Positions 1 through 8,440 are shown, numbered from the stretch's first letter. The stretch is DNA of 64,000 nt from Actinomadura atramentaria DSM 43919 (GCF_000381885.1 NZ_KB907218.1:166295-230294), one strand, 5' to 3'. The notes: a model not told the origin generated them from the sequence alone. Made by a program: numbers and translations.

Positions 1-756
1 GTTCTTCAGGAACGACAGGCCGAGCGCGACCGCCGTCAAACCCTCCAGCTCCGACCAGATCAGGTCGCCGATGCGCTCCTTCCCGGTCGCGAGCATGACG
101 GCCTTCTCCGACCGCAGCAGCTCCCCGACCAGGCTCGTCTCCCGGTCGGCGGTCGTGCCGCGCATCCGCTCGGGCAGCCCGGACAGGCTGACCAGGCACA
201 GCCGGTCGTCCTGGATGCGGACGAAACCGCCCGCGTCCGCGCCGGTCAGCTCGATCAGCGCCGCGGTGATCCGGTCGAGGACGACGTCCAGGTCCAGCTC
301 GGCGTTGAGGTCCGCGACGATGTCGTTGAGCCGCCGCACCAGCCGCGCCCGTTCGGCCATGTGCCGCTGCAGCGCCTCGTCCTCCTCGGCCGGGTGGTAC
401 ACCATCACCCAGCCGAGCGGCGCGCCGCCGCCGTCCTTGAGCAGGCTGGTGTCGATGCGGACGTCGATGAGGCGGCCGTCGCGGCGCAGCCGCCGCGTCG
501 CGATGGAGATCTGGCCGCCGTCGCCCTCGGGACGGGTCAGCAGCCGCTCCTGCACCGCGTTGTGCTCGGCCTTCAGCTCGTGCGGCACGATCGGCGGGAC
601 CTGCCCGACGACCTGCGCCGCCGACCAGCCGAACATCCGCTCCGCCGCCGGGTTCCAGACGGTGACGCGGGACCGGGCGTCCACGGCCACGATGGCGTCG
701 GCCGCGCTCTCGATGACGGCGCGGGCGATCGGGTCGTGGGACGGCACGCCAGCCAT
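1..756 (-). CDS. PAS-GAF sensor protein (C-terminus off the window)
   Basis: The reading frame begins at ATG 756 and runs open to base 1, so only the first 252 codons are present. Residues about 5-110 read as a PAS domain (ESAADAIVAVD, then WNPAAERMFGWS, then the typical RRDGRLIDVRI). From about residue 125 a GAF domain follows (LDLDVVLDRITAALIELTGADAG). In actinobacteria this order usually continues into a PP2C/SpoIIE phosphatase or a histidine kinase, but that part lies outside. No membrane segment is seen, so a cytosolic sensor is likely. It is divergent from nothing and lies downstream of cytX on the same strand. The domain calls are read from motifs; the output function is unknown. Confidence 0.75.
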   Translation of the reverse strand, partial: MAGVPSHDPIARAVIESAADAIVAVDARSRVTVWNPAAERMFGWSAAQVVGQVPPIVPHELKAEHNAVQERLLTRPEGDGGQISIATRRLRRDGRLIDVRIDTSLLKDGGGAPLGWVMVYHPAEEDEALQRHMAERARLVRRLNDIVADLNAELDLDVVLDRITAALIELTGADAGGFVRIQDDRLCLVSLSGLPERMRGTTADRETSLVGELLRSEKAVMLATGKERIGDLIWSELEGLTAVALGLSFLKN

Positions 757-833
757 CGTGCCACCGCGCGGGGCCGCCGCGAGGGTGACCTTCGCCGAAA
801 GGTTTCCACGTCAGAGGCGGTGCGCGCGGCGGA

Positions 834-2177
834 TCACACCGCCGCGCGGTCGACCCGGCGGAAGACCCGGCCGATCACGAGCGCCGCGACGGCCGCGACG
901 GCGAACGAGAGCAGCGAGGCGCTCATCCAGCTCTGCGGGGTGAAGTGGAGCGCGTCGGCGATGTCCGTCCACAGCCTCGTCCACCACCCGATCGAGCCCG
1001 GGTAGATGAGCTGGTAGGCGGCGAACCCGACCGCCCATGCGGCGATCATCGTCCAGCGGGACGGGGCCGCGCGGCCGGTGTCCCAGCCGCGCCGGCCGCT
1101 GCCGAGGAAGAAGTCGGCCGCGAGCACGCCGAGCAGCGGCACGAACACCGAGCCGATGAGCGACAGGAATCCGGCGTAGTCCCCGATGTCCAGCAGCAGT
1201 GCGAGCGCGGTGATCCCGACGCCGAGCGCGACGGACAGGATGCGCCGGTCCGCGCGCGGCACGAGGTTCTGGATCGACACGGCCGTCGAGTACACGTTCG
1301 CGAACGACTGGTCGGCTTCGCGCAGTACGAACACGGCGAAGAACAGGACGCCGAGCGTGACATGCAGGAACGGGTCGAAGACGCGCGCCGAGTCGCCCGC
1401 GACGAGCGCGAGCGCCAGCAGGCCCAGCACGTACGCGATGATCTGCGTCGCCGAATAGCCGACCGCCGCCGCGCCGAACGCGCCGCGCGCGCTGCGGGCG
1501 TGCCGCGTGTAGTCGGCGGCGACGGGCACCCAGGAGATCGAGACGGCGAGCGCCGCGTCCGCGCCCGTCCAGAACCCGCCCCACGAGCCGTGGTTCAGGT
1601 CGGGCAGCGGCTCGCGCAGGAGCTGCGCGTAGAAGTAGACGAGCGCGACCAGCACCGCGACCGTCACGTACCGGCGCAGCAGCCGCACCGAGCCGAGCGG
1701 CCGGATCGTGAGCGCCGTCGTCAGGACGCCCGCCGCGACGACGTAGCCCCAGCGCGGGACGCCGTCCCACAGCGCGCGGGCGGCGTCGGCGATGACGATC
1801 AGCTCGAACGTCCCCCACCCGATGAGCTGCGCGATGTTCAGCACGGTCGGGACGTACGACAGCCGCGCGCCGAACAGGCCGCGCAGCAGCACCATCGCGG
1901 GCTGCCCGGTGCGTGCGCCGGGCGCGGCGGCCAGGCCGAGCATCAGCCCGCCGATCGCGGTGCCGACGGCCATCGCCACGATCCCCGCCATGATCGACAT
2001 CGTCGGGCGGCCGTCGGCGTCCGGCGCGAGGACGGTGTACGCGCCGGAGAACGCGAACAGGCTGACGCCGAGGTTCGCCCAGAACGCGCTCTGGTCCCAG
2101 AAGCCGAGGACCTTCGGCGCGGGCTCGTCCAGCGTGTACGGGACCTCGTCGGCACGCGCCTTGACTGCGGACGTCAC
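834..2177 (-). CDS. cytX: NCS1-family hydroxymethylpyrimidine permease CytX
   Basis: A 447-residue, strongly hydrophobic protein with about 12 predicted membrane segments and NCS1 (cytosine/purine permease) features: an N-terminal GFWDQSAFWANLGVSLF stretch, then GIVAMAVGTAIGG, and a WVPVAADYTRHAR segment. The GTG start at 2177 is preceded by GGGAGA at about 7 bases. A textbook TPP riboswitch lies directly upstream, which separates this from ordinary cytosine permeases and points to CytX, the importer of the thiamine pyrimidine HMP. TenA at 11.6-12.2 kb could supply or process the same salvage substrate. Substrate specificity is inferred from the riboswitch and not seen in the protein. Confidence 0.85.
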   Translation of the reverse strand: MTSAVKARADEVPYTLDEPAPKVLGFWDQSAFWANLGVSLFAFSGAYTVLAPDADGRPTMSIMAGIVAMAVGTAIGGLMLGLAAAPGARTGQPAMVLLRGLFGARLSYVPTVLNIAQLIGWGTFELIVIADAARALWDGVPRWGYVVAAGVLTTALTIRPLGSVRLLRRYVTVAVLVALVYFYAQLLREPLPDLNHGSWGGFWTGADAALAVSISWVPVAADYTRHARSARGAFGAAAVGYSATQIIAYVLGLLALALVAGDSARVFDPFLHVTLGVLFFAVFVLREADQSFANVYSTAVSIQNLVPRADRRILSVALGVGITALALLLDIGDYAGFLSLIGSVFVPLLGVLAADFFLGSGRRGWDTGRAAPSRWTMIAAWAVGFAAYQLIYPGSIGWWTRLWTDIADALHFTPQSWMSASLLSFAVAAVAALVIGRVFRRVDRAAV

Positions 2178-2182
2178 AGGAC

Positions 2183-2273
2183 ACTCTCCCTACGCCGGCA
2201 TTACCCGGACAGGTTCATGCGGTCGGCGACGCCCGTGTGTCGCCCTCTCAGCCTGGCTTGGCCCAAGCTCCCG
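2183..2273 (-). promoter_or_regulatory. TPP (thi-box) riboswitch
   Basis: Read on the minus strand, the leader of cytX contains the invariant CTGAGAGGG element (about 2242-2251) followed by ACCGCATGAACCTG and then GGGTAATGCCGGCGTAGGGA (about 2187-2206), the standard TPP aptamer core. The final GGGAGA of the aptamer is also the best Shine-Dalgarno sequence for the GTG start at 2177. TPP binding would therefore be expected to hide the ribosome site, that is, translational control. The motif is seen directly; the mode of control is inferred. Confidence 0.93.
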
Positions 2274-2413
2274 CGGATACGGTCAAATCGCATCGTACAG
2301 CGCGAAAGATCCGGCACGTGTCGCGTGCCGGGGCGAAATGCACCGCGCGGTGCCGGACATTCACCGGTCGTCCGGCCCACCGCGCCCAGCGCGCCGCACG
2401 AGGAGACCGCCGC

Positions 2414-2962
2414 TTGCGAGAAACCGACCATCCGCCCGAAGAAGAGCGGTTCCGCGCCCTGTACGACGCCCACTTCGACGCGATCACCGGGTTCGTGCGC
2501 CGCCGCGCGGACGACCCGCACGACGCCGCCGACGCCGTGGCCGAGACGTTCCTGGTCGCCTGGCGGCGGCTCGCGGACGTCCCGCCCGGCGAGCAGGCGC
2601 GCTACTGGCTGTACCGCGTCGCCCGCAACACCCTCGCCAACCAGCGGCGCGGCGAGCACCGCCGCCGGGACCTCGCCGCGCGCGTCGGCGCGGAGCTGGG
2701 CGGCGACCTCGCGGCCGCCGCGCCGGCCGACGACGGCCCCGGCGGGGTCGCCGCCGCCTTCCGGGGGCTGCGCGACGGCGACCGCGAGCTGCTGTCGCTC
2801 GTCGCGTGGGAGGGCCTGGACGCCGGGGAGATCGCGGCCGTCCTCGGCGTCTCCCGCAACGCCGTCCGGATCAGGCTGCACCGCGCCCGCCGCCGCTTCG
2901 CCCGCGAACTGGAACAGCACGGGGTCGCCCCGGCCGTCCGACCGAAGAAGGAGTACGCATGA
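2414..2962 (+). CDS. ECF-family RNA polymerase sigma factor
   Basis: A 182-residue protein from TTG 2414, chosen because AGGAG lies 8 bases upstream and the sigma-70 region 2 starts soon after. Region 2 is visible as FRALYDAHFDAITGFV, then DAADAVAETFLVAWRRL, then YWLYRVARNTLAN. Region 4 is at the C-terminus (LSLVAWEGLDAGEIAAVLG followed by SRNAVRIRLHRARRRF). Region 3 is missing, as in ECF sigmas. Its stop overlaps the start of the next gene (ATGA), indicating translational coupling to a membrane partner. It is transcribed divergently from cytX. The target regulon is unknown. Confidence 0.9.
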   Translation: MRETDHPPEEERFRALYDAHFDAITGFVRRRADDPHDAADAVAETFLVAWRRLADVPPGEQARYWLYRVARNTLANQRRGEHRRRDLAARVGAELGGDLAAAAPADDGPGGVAAAFRGLRDGDRELLSLVAWEGLDAGEIAAVLGVSRNAVRIRLHRARRRFARELEQHGVAPAVRPKKEYA

Positions 2963-3867
2963 CCACCGACCTCGATTCCCTCGTCCGGCGGCTCGCGCCC
3001 ACGGACGCCGAGATCGCCGGGGCGGTCGGCGGGGACACGCGCCGCGACCTGGCCCAGCGGATCATGGCGGCGGAGCCGGAGCCGGAGGCCGCGCCCCGCG
3101 CCCGGCGCGTGCCGCGGCTGCGGCTCGCGCTGCCGGTCGGCGTCGGGCTCGCGGCGGCCGCGACGGCGGCGGCGCTGCTCGTGCCGGGCGGCGGCTCGCC
3201 CGCCCCCGCGCCCGCGCCGTCCGCGATCAAGCAGGTCGCGGCGCTGTCGTTCGTGCCGCACGGCAAGTACATCGACGTCGAGATCAAGGACCCGACCGCC
3301 GACCCGGCGCGGTACCGGCGCGAGTTCGCCGAGCGGGGGTTCGACATCTCGCTCAAGCTGCTCCCGGCGTCGCCGAGCATCGTCAACACGGTCCTGATGC
3401 TGGACGGGAGCCGGATCAAGCCGATCAAGGACGGCAAGTGCGTGACGGGCGGCGGCGCGTGCCCGATCGCGCTGCGCGTCCCGGCCGACTTCCGGGGCAA
3501 GGCGACGGTGGTGTTCGGCCGGAAGGCGCGGCCCGGTGAGCGCTACGACTCGACGGCCAGCGCCTTCGCGCCCGGCGAGGCGCTGCACGGCACGGACGTG
3601 CGCGGCCTGACGGTCGCGGCCGCGCTGCGCCGGATCGAGTCCCGGGGGATCGCCGTGCCGGAGTTCCACATCGACGAAGCTCAGGCGGACGGCTCGGTGA
3701 TCGGCAAGAACGTCGGCCGCGCCGAGATCCCCGACGGCTGGTACGTCCACGACGCGGACCCGCTGGCCCCCGGCCAGGTCCGGCTGTGGGTCGGGCCGAA
3801 GAAGTCGGGCGACGCCGGTCCGGCGGCGGCCCCGCCGGTGCGGGCCACTCCGACGCCCGGCCGCTGA
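2959..3867 (+). CDS. single-pass membrane protein coupled to the ECF sigma factor
   Basis: A 302-residue protein whose ATG overlaps the sigma-factor stop. Residues 1-50 are cytoplasmic and charged, about 52-75 form one membrane helix (LRLALPVGVGLAAAATAAAL), and the rest is outside the membrane after a Pro/Ala linker. The extracytoplasmic part has two Cys (GKCVTGGGACP) and a PASTA-like stretch near the end (LTVAAALRRIESRGIAVPEF, then GQVRLWVG). The position suggests an anti-sigma factor or a sigma-regulated sensor, but no zinc-finger HxxxCxxC anti-sigma motif is visible. It resembles the CU044_5270-type proteins that accompany ECF sigmas; function is inferred from context only. Confidence 0.75.
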   Translation: MTTDLDSLVRRLAPTDAEIAGAVGGDTRRDLAQRIMAAEPEPEAAPRARRVPRLRLALPVGVGLAAAATAAALLVPGGGSPAPAPAPSAIKQVAALSFVPHGKYIDVEIKDPTADPARYRREFAERGFDISLKLLPASPSIVNTVLMLDGSRIKPIKDGKCVTGGGACPIALRVPADFRGKATVVFGRKARPGERYDSTASAFAPGEALHGTDVRGLTVAAALRRIESRGIAVPEFHIDEAQADGSVIGKNVGRAEIPDGWYVHDADPLAPGQVRLWVGPKKSGDAGPAAAPPVRATPTPGR

Positions 3868-3878
3868 CGGGCGTCCGC

Positions 3879-4214
3879 TCAGACGACCTGCGGCGGGCCG
3901 CCCAGCTCCGAGTCCATCGGGCGGCCCGCCTGCGCCCAGCGCTGCATCCCGCCCGCGACGTTCCTGGCGAGCCAGCCCGCCTGGTTCAGCGCGACCGTCA
4001 CCTGCGCGGACCGTCCCCCGGACCGGCAGATCACGAAGACCTCGCGGTCCCGGGGGATCTCCGCGGCGCGGTCGCCGAGGTCCCGCATCGGGATGTGGAC
4101 GGCCTCGGGCGCGTGGCCCGCGATCCACTCGTCCTGCTCGCGGACGTCCAGCAGGTACGCGTCGGCCGGGACCTCCGCCGCGTCCACCGCGGGGACGTCT
4201 TCCCCGAGAAACAT
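3879..4214 (-). CDS. single-domain rhodanese-like protein
   Basis: A 111-residue rhodanese fold. It shows the N-terminal YLLDVREQDEWIAGHAP motif, then AVHIPMRDL, and the active-site loop VICRSGGRSAQV with Cys as the sulfur-carrying residue. The C-terminal ARNVAGGMQRWAQAG motif is also standard. ATG 4214 is preceded by a strong AAGGAGG. This favours the short form over in-frame extension upstream, which would run into the promoter of the divergent lipoprotein gene. Likely a cytosolic sulfurtransferase; the sulfur acceptor is unknown. Confidence 0.9.
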   Translation of the reverse strand: MFLGEDVPAVDAAEVPADAYLLDVREQDEWIAGHAPEAVHIPMRDLGDRAAEIPRDREVFVICRSGGRSAQVTVALNQAGWLARNVAGGMQRWAQAGRPMDSELGGPPQVV

Positions 4215-4260
4215 CGGACCTCCTTGGAACCGCGCGGCGCTCCCGCGCGTCGAATATCGC

Positions 4261-4701
4261 ATGCGGTACCGGACGTTCATCCACACAGCGCCCGTTGTCG
4301 CCATGATCCTGTCATTGGCGGCGTGCGGTTCGGAGCACGCGGGCGGCGGGACGTCCGTCCGGCCGTCCGGCGCCCCGGCCACGAGCCTGACGGTACAGGT
4401 CAGGGCGTCGAAAGACGCCGCGCCGAAGACCTGGGCGCTGACCTGCGATCCCGTCGGCGGCGACCTGCCCGCGGCCGACCGCGCGTGCGCGGCGCTGAAG
4501 GCCGCGCCCGCCGACGTCTTCACCGCCCCCGGCCCCGACCGGATGTGTACGGAGATCTACGGCGGCCCGCAGACCGCGACCGTCAAGGGCACGTTCGACC
4601 GGCGGTCGGTCACGTGGACGTTCAAGCGGACCAACGGCTGCGAGATCAGCCGGTGGGAGAAGCTGGCGCCGCTGTTCGGGGACGGCGCGAAACGCCCTTG
4701 A
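4261..4701 (+). CDS. subtilisin-inhibitor-like (SSI family) lipoprotein
   Basis: A 146-residue protein with a short lipoprotein signal ending in SLAAC (Cys 22 region), then a Gly/Ser/Pro linker and an SSI-type domain. All four SSI cysteines are present in the contexts LTCDPVGGD, RACAAL, MCTEIYGGP and NGCEISRW, which would give the two conserved disulfides. The residue in the reactive-site position after MCT is Glu, whereas classical SSI proteins carry Met or Lys there, so protease specificity may differ. Most SSI proteins are freely secreted; here the lipobox predicts attachment to the outer face of the membrane. The start ATG has only a weak ribosome site. Confidence 0.8.
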   Translation: MRYRTFIHTAPVVAMILSLAACGSEHAGGGTSVRPSGAPATSLTVQVRASKDAAPKTWALTCDPVGGDLPAADRACAALKAAPADVFTAPGPDRMCTEIYGGPQTATVKGTFDRRSVTWTFKRTNGCEISRWEKLAPLFGDGAKRP

Positions 4702-4729
4702 TCCGCGCCCCGCGGGGAAGGGGGCGTCC

Positions 4730-5269
4730 ATGAGCACCGTCGCCGTCGTCGTCATCGACATGCTGAACCCCTACCGCCACGAGGACGCGGGACTCCTCCA
4801 GGCCAGCGCCGCGCGGATCACCGAGCCGCTCGCCGGCCTGATCGGGCGCGCCCGCACCCGCGACGACGCGCGCGTGATCTACGTCAACGACAACCACGGG
4901 GACTTCTCCGCCACCCGCGACGACCTCGTCACCGCCGCGTTCCAGGGCGAGCGGCCCGACCTGATCAAGCCGATCGTCCCGCCCGACGACTGCGCGTTCC
5001 TGCCGAAGGTGCGGCACAGCGCGTTCTTCGGGACGCCGCTGGAGTACATCCTCGCGAACGCCGAGATCAGCGAGATCGTCCTGACGGGCCAGGTCACCGA
5101 GCAGTGCATCCTCTACACCGCGCTGGACGCCTACATCCGCCACCTGACGGTGAAGGTCCCGCGCGACGCGGTCGCCTCGATCGACCCGCGCCTGGGCGAC
5201 GCCGCCCTGGCGATGATGGAGCGCAACATGCGCGCGGACGTGACGACGGCCGCCGCGTGCCTGGCGTGA
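4730..5269 (+). CDS. isochorismatase-family cysteine hydrolase
   Basis: A 179-residue protein of usual family length, preceded by GGGAAGGGGG. The catalytic triad is recognisable: Asp10 in VVVIDMLNPY, Lys93 in FLPKVRHSAFFGT, and Cys126 in LTGQVTEQCIL. The cis-peptide GQVTEQC region is typical. These enzymes hydrolyse amide or enol-ether bonds (nicotinamidase, isochorismatase, ureidoacrylate or biuret hydrolases). No siderophore or pyrimidine-catabolism genes are adjacent, so the substrate cannot be assigned. It ends one base before the convergent DUF574 gene. Confidence 0.88.
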   Translation: MSTVAVVVIDMLNPYRHEDAGLLQASAARITEPLAGLIGRARTRDDARVIYVNDNHGDFSATRDDLVTAAFQGERPDLIKPIVPPDDCAFLPKVRHSAFFGTPLEYILANAEISEIVLTGQVTEQCILYTALDAYIRHLTVKVPRDAVASIDPRLGDAALAMMERNMRADVTTAAACLA

Positions 5270-5270
5270 C

Positions 5271-6119
5271 TCAGTCGGCCTTGCGCAGCACGCCGCCGTA
5301 CTCGATCAGTTCCTTGCGCCGCTCGGACGCGCCCACGTAGTCGGCCAGTTCCGCGGGGACGGGCGCGAGCGGCGGCTGGTCCGGGTCCGGCCGCCATTCC
5401 TTGACGTCGCCGAGGCCCGGCGCGACCGGCTCGAAACCGTCCAGCAGCGCGTCGATCTCGGCGGGGGAACGCGTCTGCCAGGGAATGCCGGCCGAGTTCA
5501 TCAATTCCGTCATCGCGGCGCCGCGCTCGGCGTTCAGATAGGCGACCTGCGTGAACACCAGATGGCTGTTCACCGGCGCGCGGTCGATCACGGCGCGCAG
5601 GACGCGGCGCGGGTCGTCGGCGTCGGGGAGATGGTGGCCGACCGACAGGAACAGCACGGCGACCGGCTCGTCCAGGTCGATGAGCCGCCGGAACTTCGGG
5701 TGCTCGATGATCGCTTCCTGGTCGCGCATGTCGGCGGTGACGAACGCCGTGGAATCGTCGTCGGCGAGCAGCGCGCGGGCGTGGACGGCCACGATCGGGT
5801 CCACGTCGACGTAGACGACGCGGGCGTCCGGGGCGAACCGCTGCGCGACCTGGTGGACGTTGTTCTCGGTCGGGAGCCCGCAGCCGAGGTCCACGAACTG
5901 CCGGATTCCCGCCTCGACGGCCAGGTACCGCACCGCCCGGTACAGGAACAGCCGGTTCTGCCGGGTGATGTCCACGGTCTCGGGGAACGCCGGGCCGTTT
6001 CTCAGGGCGAACTGCCGGTCGATCTCGAAATTGTCCTTGCCGCCGAGATTCCAGGCGTAGATCCGCGCCGACGTCGGCACATCGGTGGGAATGTCGACGA
6101 AGGGTTCATCGGTGGTCAC
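5271..6119 (-). CDS. DUF574 / SAM-dependent methyltransferase
   Basis: A 282-residue protein of the actinobacterial DUF574 (Methyltransf_19) family. It opens with a PTSARIYAWNLGGKDNFEID motif diagnostic for the family. The SAM-binding motif I is FVDLGCGLPTENNVH, followed by VVYVDVDPIVAVHAR, and DMRDQEAI marks the acidic motif. Such genes are present in many copies in Streptomyces and Streptosporangiales, often beside regulatory XRE or DUF397 genes, but no such neighbour is adjacent here. Acceptor substrate unknown. Confidence 0.92.
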   Translation of the reverse strand: MTTDEPFVDIPTDVPTSARIYAWNLGGKDNFEIDRQFALRNGPAFPETVDITRQNRLFLYRAVRYLAVEAGIRQFVDLGCGLPTENNVHQVAQRFAPDARVVYVDVDPIVAVHARALLADDDSTAFVTADMRDQEAIIEHPKFRRLIDLDEPVAVLFLSVGHHLPDADDPRRVLRAVIDRAPVNSHLVFTQVAYLNAERGAAMTELMNSAGIPWQTRSPAEIDALLDGFEPVAPGLGDVKEWRPDPDQPPLAPVPAELADYVGASERRKELIEYGGVLRKAD

Positions 6120-6189
6120 GGACCGCTCCCCGGGACGTCGGTGCGCTGTCGGTCGAAACCCTAGCGAATCGGCCCGGAATTGGCGGCGA

Positions 6190-7053
6190 CTACTTCAGCA
6201 AACGGGACATGCGGCGGTCGGCCAACGGCTTTCCGCCGGTCTGGCAGGTGGGGCAGTACTGGAGGGACGAGTCCGCGAAGGACACCTCGCGGATCACGTC
6301 GCCGCAGACCGGGCACTTCTCGCCGGTGCGGCCGTGGACGCGCAGGCCGGACTTCTTCTCGCTCTTGAGGTCGCGCGCGGCGACGCCCTCGGCGCGGGCG
6401 ACGGCGGCGCGCAGCGTCGAGCCGATCGCGGCGTGCAGCCGCTCGACCTCGTCCTCGGTCAGTGAGGCGGCGATCTTGAACGGCGACATGCGGGCGGCGT
6501 GCAGCACCTCGTCGGAGTAGGCTTTCCCGATCCCGGCGATGATCTTCTGGTCCCGCAGGACGCCCTTGACCTGCGTGCGGCGGCCCGCGAGGATCGCGCC
6601 GAGCGCGGCCGGGGTGAACGCGTCGTCCAGCGGGTCGGGGCCGAGCGAGGCGACGCCCGGGACGTCCGCCGGGTCGCGGACGAGGTACACCGCGAGGCCC
6701 TTCTTCGTCCCGGCCTCGGTCAGGTCGAACCCGGACCCGTCGGCCAGGTGGACGCGGACGGCGAGCGGGTTGCGCCCGCCCGGCCGCACCGGCCGCTCGG
6801 GCAGCTCGTCGCGCCAGCGCAGCCAGCCCGCCCGCGCCAGGTGGACGACGAGGTGCAGCCCGTCCACGTCGAGGTCGAGGAACTTGCCGTGCCGGGCGAC
6901 GCCGGTGACGGTCAGCCCGCCGAGCGCCGTGATCGGCGGATCGTAGGTCTTGAGCGCGGAGATCGCGACGACCTCGACGCGCGCGACGGTGCGGCCGACC
7001 GCGTGTTCCCGCAGGAAACCGGCCAGCGACTCGACCTCGGGCAGCTCGGGCAT
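6190..7053 (-). CDS. Fpg/Nei-family DNA glycosylase
   Basis: A 287-residue base-excision repair enzyme. It starts at ATG 7053 with MPELPEVESLAG, where Pro2 and Glu3 are the catalytic pair after Met removal. It has the H2TH region (LRDQKIIAGIGKAYSDEVLH) and a complete C-terminal zinc finger C-P-V-C-x16-C-P-T-C. Loop residues alone do not tell Fpg (8-oxoguanine) from an actinobacterial Nei2-type enzyme. Upstream in-frame codons to 7203 were rejected because they run into a DnaA-box cluster and lack the invariant N-terminus. Confidence 0.93.
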   Translation of the reverse strand: MPELPEVESLAGFLREHAVGRTVARVEVVAISALKTYDPPITALGGLTVTGVARHGKFLDLDVDGLHLVVHLARAGWLRWRDELPERPVRPGGRNPLAVRVHLADGSGFDLTEAGTKKGLAVYLVRDPADVPGVASLGPDPLDDAFTPAALGAILAGRRTQVKGVLRDQKIIAGIGKAYSDEVLHAARMSPFKIAASLTEDEVERLHAAIGSTLRAAVARAEGVAARDLKSEKKSGLRVHGRTGEKCPVCGDVIREVSFADSSLQYCPTCQTGGKPLADRRMSRLLK

Positions 7054-7069
7054 GCCTCCAGTATCAGTG

Positions 7070-7218
7070 ATCCACAAGCCTGTGGACACCTGTGGACGGA
7101 GTTGTGGATAACTCGGGGGTCGCGCATGGGGACCGGGGCCGTATCCCCTTAACCTCGACAAAGCCTGACAAAGCCCCAGAGTCCCGCGTCCGCCACTCCG
7201 CACCCGACCTGTGGATAA
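7070..7218. promoter_or_regulatory. cluster of DnaA boxes away from oriC
   Basis: The Fpg-copZ divergent intergenic region contains two perfect consensus boxes (TGTGGATAA at 7103-7111 and 7210-7218), two near matches (TGTGGACAC at 7081, TGTGGACGG at 7091), and a small palindrome TCCACA-agcc-TGTGGA at 7071-7086. The region is about 39 kb from the dnaA-dnaN origin. It may titrate DnaA or place the flanking genes under DnaA control; both are inferences. Confidence 0.6.
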
Positions 7219-7253
7219 CCCGGACCGCCGCGAACATGACCGGGGTCACGAAA

Positions 7254-7330
7254 TAACCCCTAGGGGGTAGGGGTTGTCGCTCACGTCCGGTTGTGCCACG
7301 ATGAGGCGCACGACATACCCCCTAGGGGTA
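7254..7330 (+). promoter_or_regulatory. two CsoR-type palindromic operators and promoter of the copper operon
   Basis: Two G/C-tract palindromes flank the likely copZ promoter: TAACCCCTAGGGGGTA at 7254-7269 and TACCCCCTAGGGGTA at 7316-7330. Between them a TTGTCG (7274-7279) and CACGAT (7297-7302), 17 bases apart, could be the -35 and -10. TACCCC...GGGGTA palindromes are typical of CsoR, the copper-responsive repressor of actinobacteria. No csoR gene is in the window, so the repressor must be elsewhere. Confidence 0.7.
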
Positions 7331-7347
7331 AATGAGAAGGAGTGGAC

Positions 7348-7554
7348 ATGACCGCCGCCACCTACACCGTCACCGGCATGACCTGCGGGCACTGCGTGAA
7401 CTCCGTCAAGGAGGAGGTCGGGCAGGTGCCCGGCGTCACCGGCGTCGAGGTCGAGCTGTCGACCGGCGCCGTCACCGTCACCAGCGACGCGCCCCTCGAC
7501 GACGCCCAGGTCCGGGCCGCCGTCGAGGAGGCCGGATACGAACTGAAGGCGTGA
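7348..7554 (+). CDS. copZ: copper chaperone CopZ (HMA domain)
   Basis: A 68-residue heavy-metal-associated domain with the metal-binding motif GMTCGHC (Cys13 and Cys16) and the usual beta-alpha-beta-beta-alpha-beta length. ATG 7348 is preferred to GTG 7342 because the ribosome site GAAGGAG overlaps the latter. It would shuttle Cu(I) in the cytosol to the CopA ATPase two genes downstream. Expression is likely controlled by the palindromes just upstream. Confidence 0.93.
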   Translation: MTAATYTVTGMTCGHCVNSVKEEVGQVPGVTGVEVELSTGAVTVTSDAPLDDAQVRAAVEEAGYELKA

Positions 7555-7561
7555 GCGTGCC

Positions 7562-8440
7562 ATGAACACCGCGACCAGGCTCGGCGCCTACGGGACCGGG
7601 CTGGCCGCCGTCTTCGCCGCGGCCCTCGGGATCGGCACGCTCGCCGGTCCCGTGGGCGCGACCGACGAGAAGGGCGGTCACATGAACACGATGAACCACG
7701 GCGCGCACGGGACGGCTCCCCGGCCGGGCGGGCTCGAGGCGTCGGCGGACGGCTACACCCTGGTCCCCGAGACGACGACGGTCCCCGCGGGCCGCCCGAC
7801 CGAGTTCCGCTTCCGCGTGACCGGCCCGGACGGCGCGCCCGTCACCCGGTACACGCCGCTGCACGGCAAGGAACTGCACCTCATCGCCGTGCGGCGCGAC
7901 CTGTCGGACTACCGCCACCTGCATCCCGTCCGCGACGCGGCGGGCGTCTGGTCCGTCCCGCTGAACCTGCCGGACGCGGGCAGCTACCGGATCTTCACCG
8001 ACGTCCAGCCCGCCGGGGCGCACGAGCAGGTCACGCTCGGCGCTGATCTGGACGTCCCCGGCGACTACCGGCCGCACCCGCTCGGAAGCGACGAGCGCGT
8101 CGCGGAGGTCGACGGCTACCGCGTCACCCTGCGGGGCGACCTCGTCGCGGGCGCGGCGAGCCCGCTGACGCTGCACGTCGAGCGGGACGGGAAGCCCGTC
8201 ACCGACCTCCAGCCCTACCTGGAGGCGTACGGCCACCTCGTCGCGATCCGCCGCGGCGACCTCGCGTACCTGCACGTCCACCCGATGGGCGAGCCCGGCG
8301 ACGGCACCACGGAGCCGGGCCCGGACATCTCGTTCCACGCGGAAGTGCCCGGACCGGGCGCCTACCGTCTGTTCCTGGACTTCCAGCACGACGGCAAGGT
8401 CCGCACCGCCGAGTTCACCGCCACCGCCGCCGACCACTGA
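7562..8440 (+). CDS. exported histidine-rich protein of the copper operon
   Basis: A 292-residue protein starting 8 bases after copZ. The N-terminus has a hydrophobic segment (about residues 8-32) that may be a signal peptide or anchor, then a Met/His-rich patch (GGHMNTMNHGAHG) able to bind copper. Two similar beta-sandwich-like halves each carry an H-x2-A-x-R-x-D-L-x2-x-H/L-H-x-H-P motif (LHLIAVRRDLSDYRHLHP and GHLVAIRRGDLAYLHVHP), suggesting an internal duplication. I do not recognise a characterised family. Context between copZ and copA argues for extracytoplasmic copper binding. Confidence 0.78.
   Translation: MNTATRLGAYGTGLAAVFAAALGIGTLAGPVGATDEKGGHMNTMNHGAHGTAPRPGGLEASADGYTLVPETTTVPAGRPTEFRFRVTGPDGAPVTRYTPLHGKELHLIAVRRDLSDYRHLHPVRDAAGVWSVPLNLPDAGSYRIFTDVQPAGAHEQVTLGADLDVPGDYRPHPLGSDERVAEVDGYRVTLRGDLVAGAASPLTLHVERDGKPVTDLQPYLEAYGHLVAIRRGDLAYLHVHPMGEPGDGTTEPGPDISFHAEVPGPGAYRLFLDFQHDGKVRTAEFTATAADH

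Noticed and set aside
945..3539. 864-codon plus-strand frame opposite cytX
   Set aside because: It is antisense to a well-recognised transporter, Arg/Asp-rich without any domain, and crosses the riboswitch; a GC-rich shadow.
7070..7218. second replication origin
   Set aside because: DnaA boxes are few and no AT-rich unwinding element is present; the dnaA-dnaN gap fits oriC far better.
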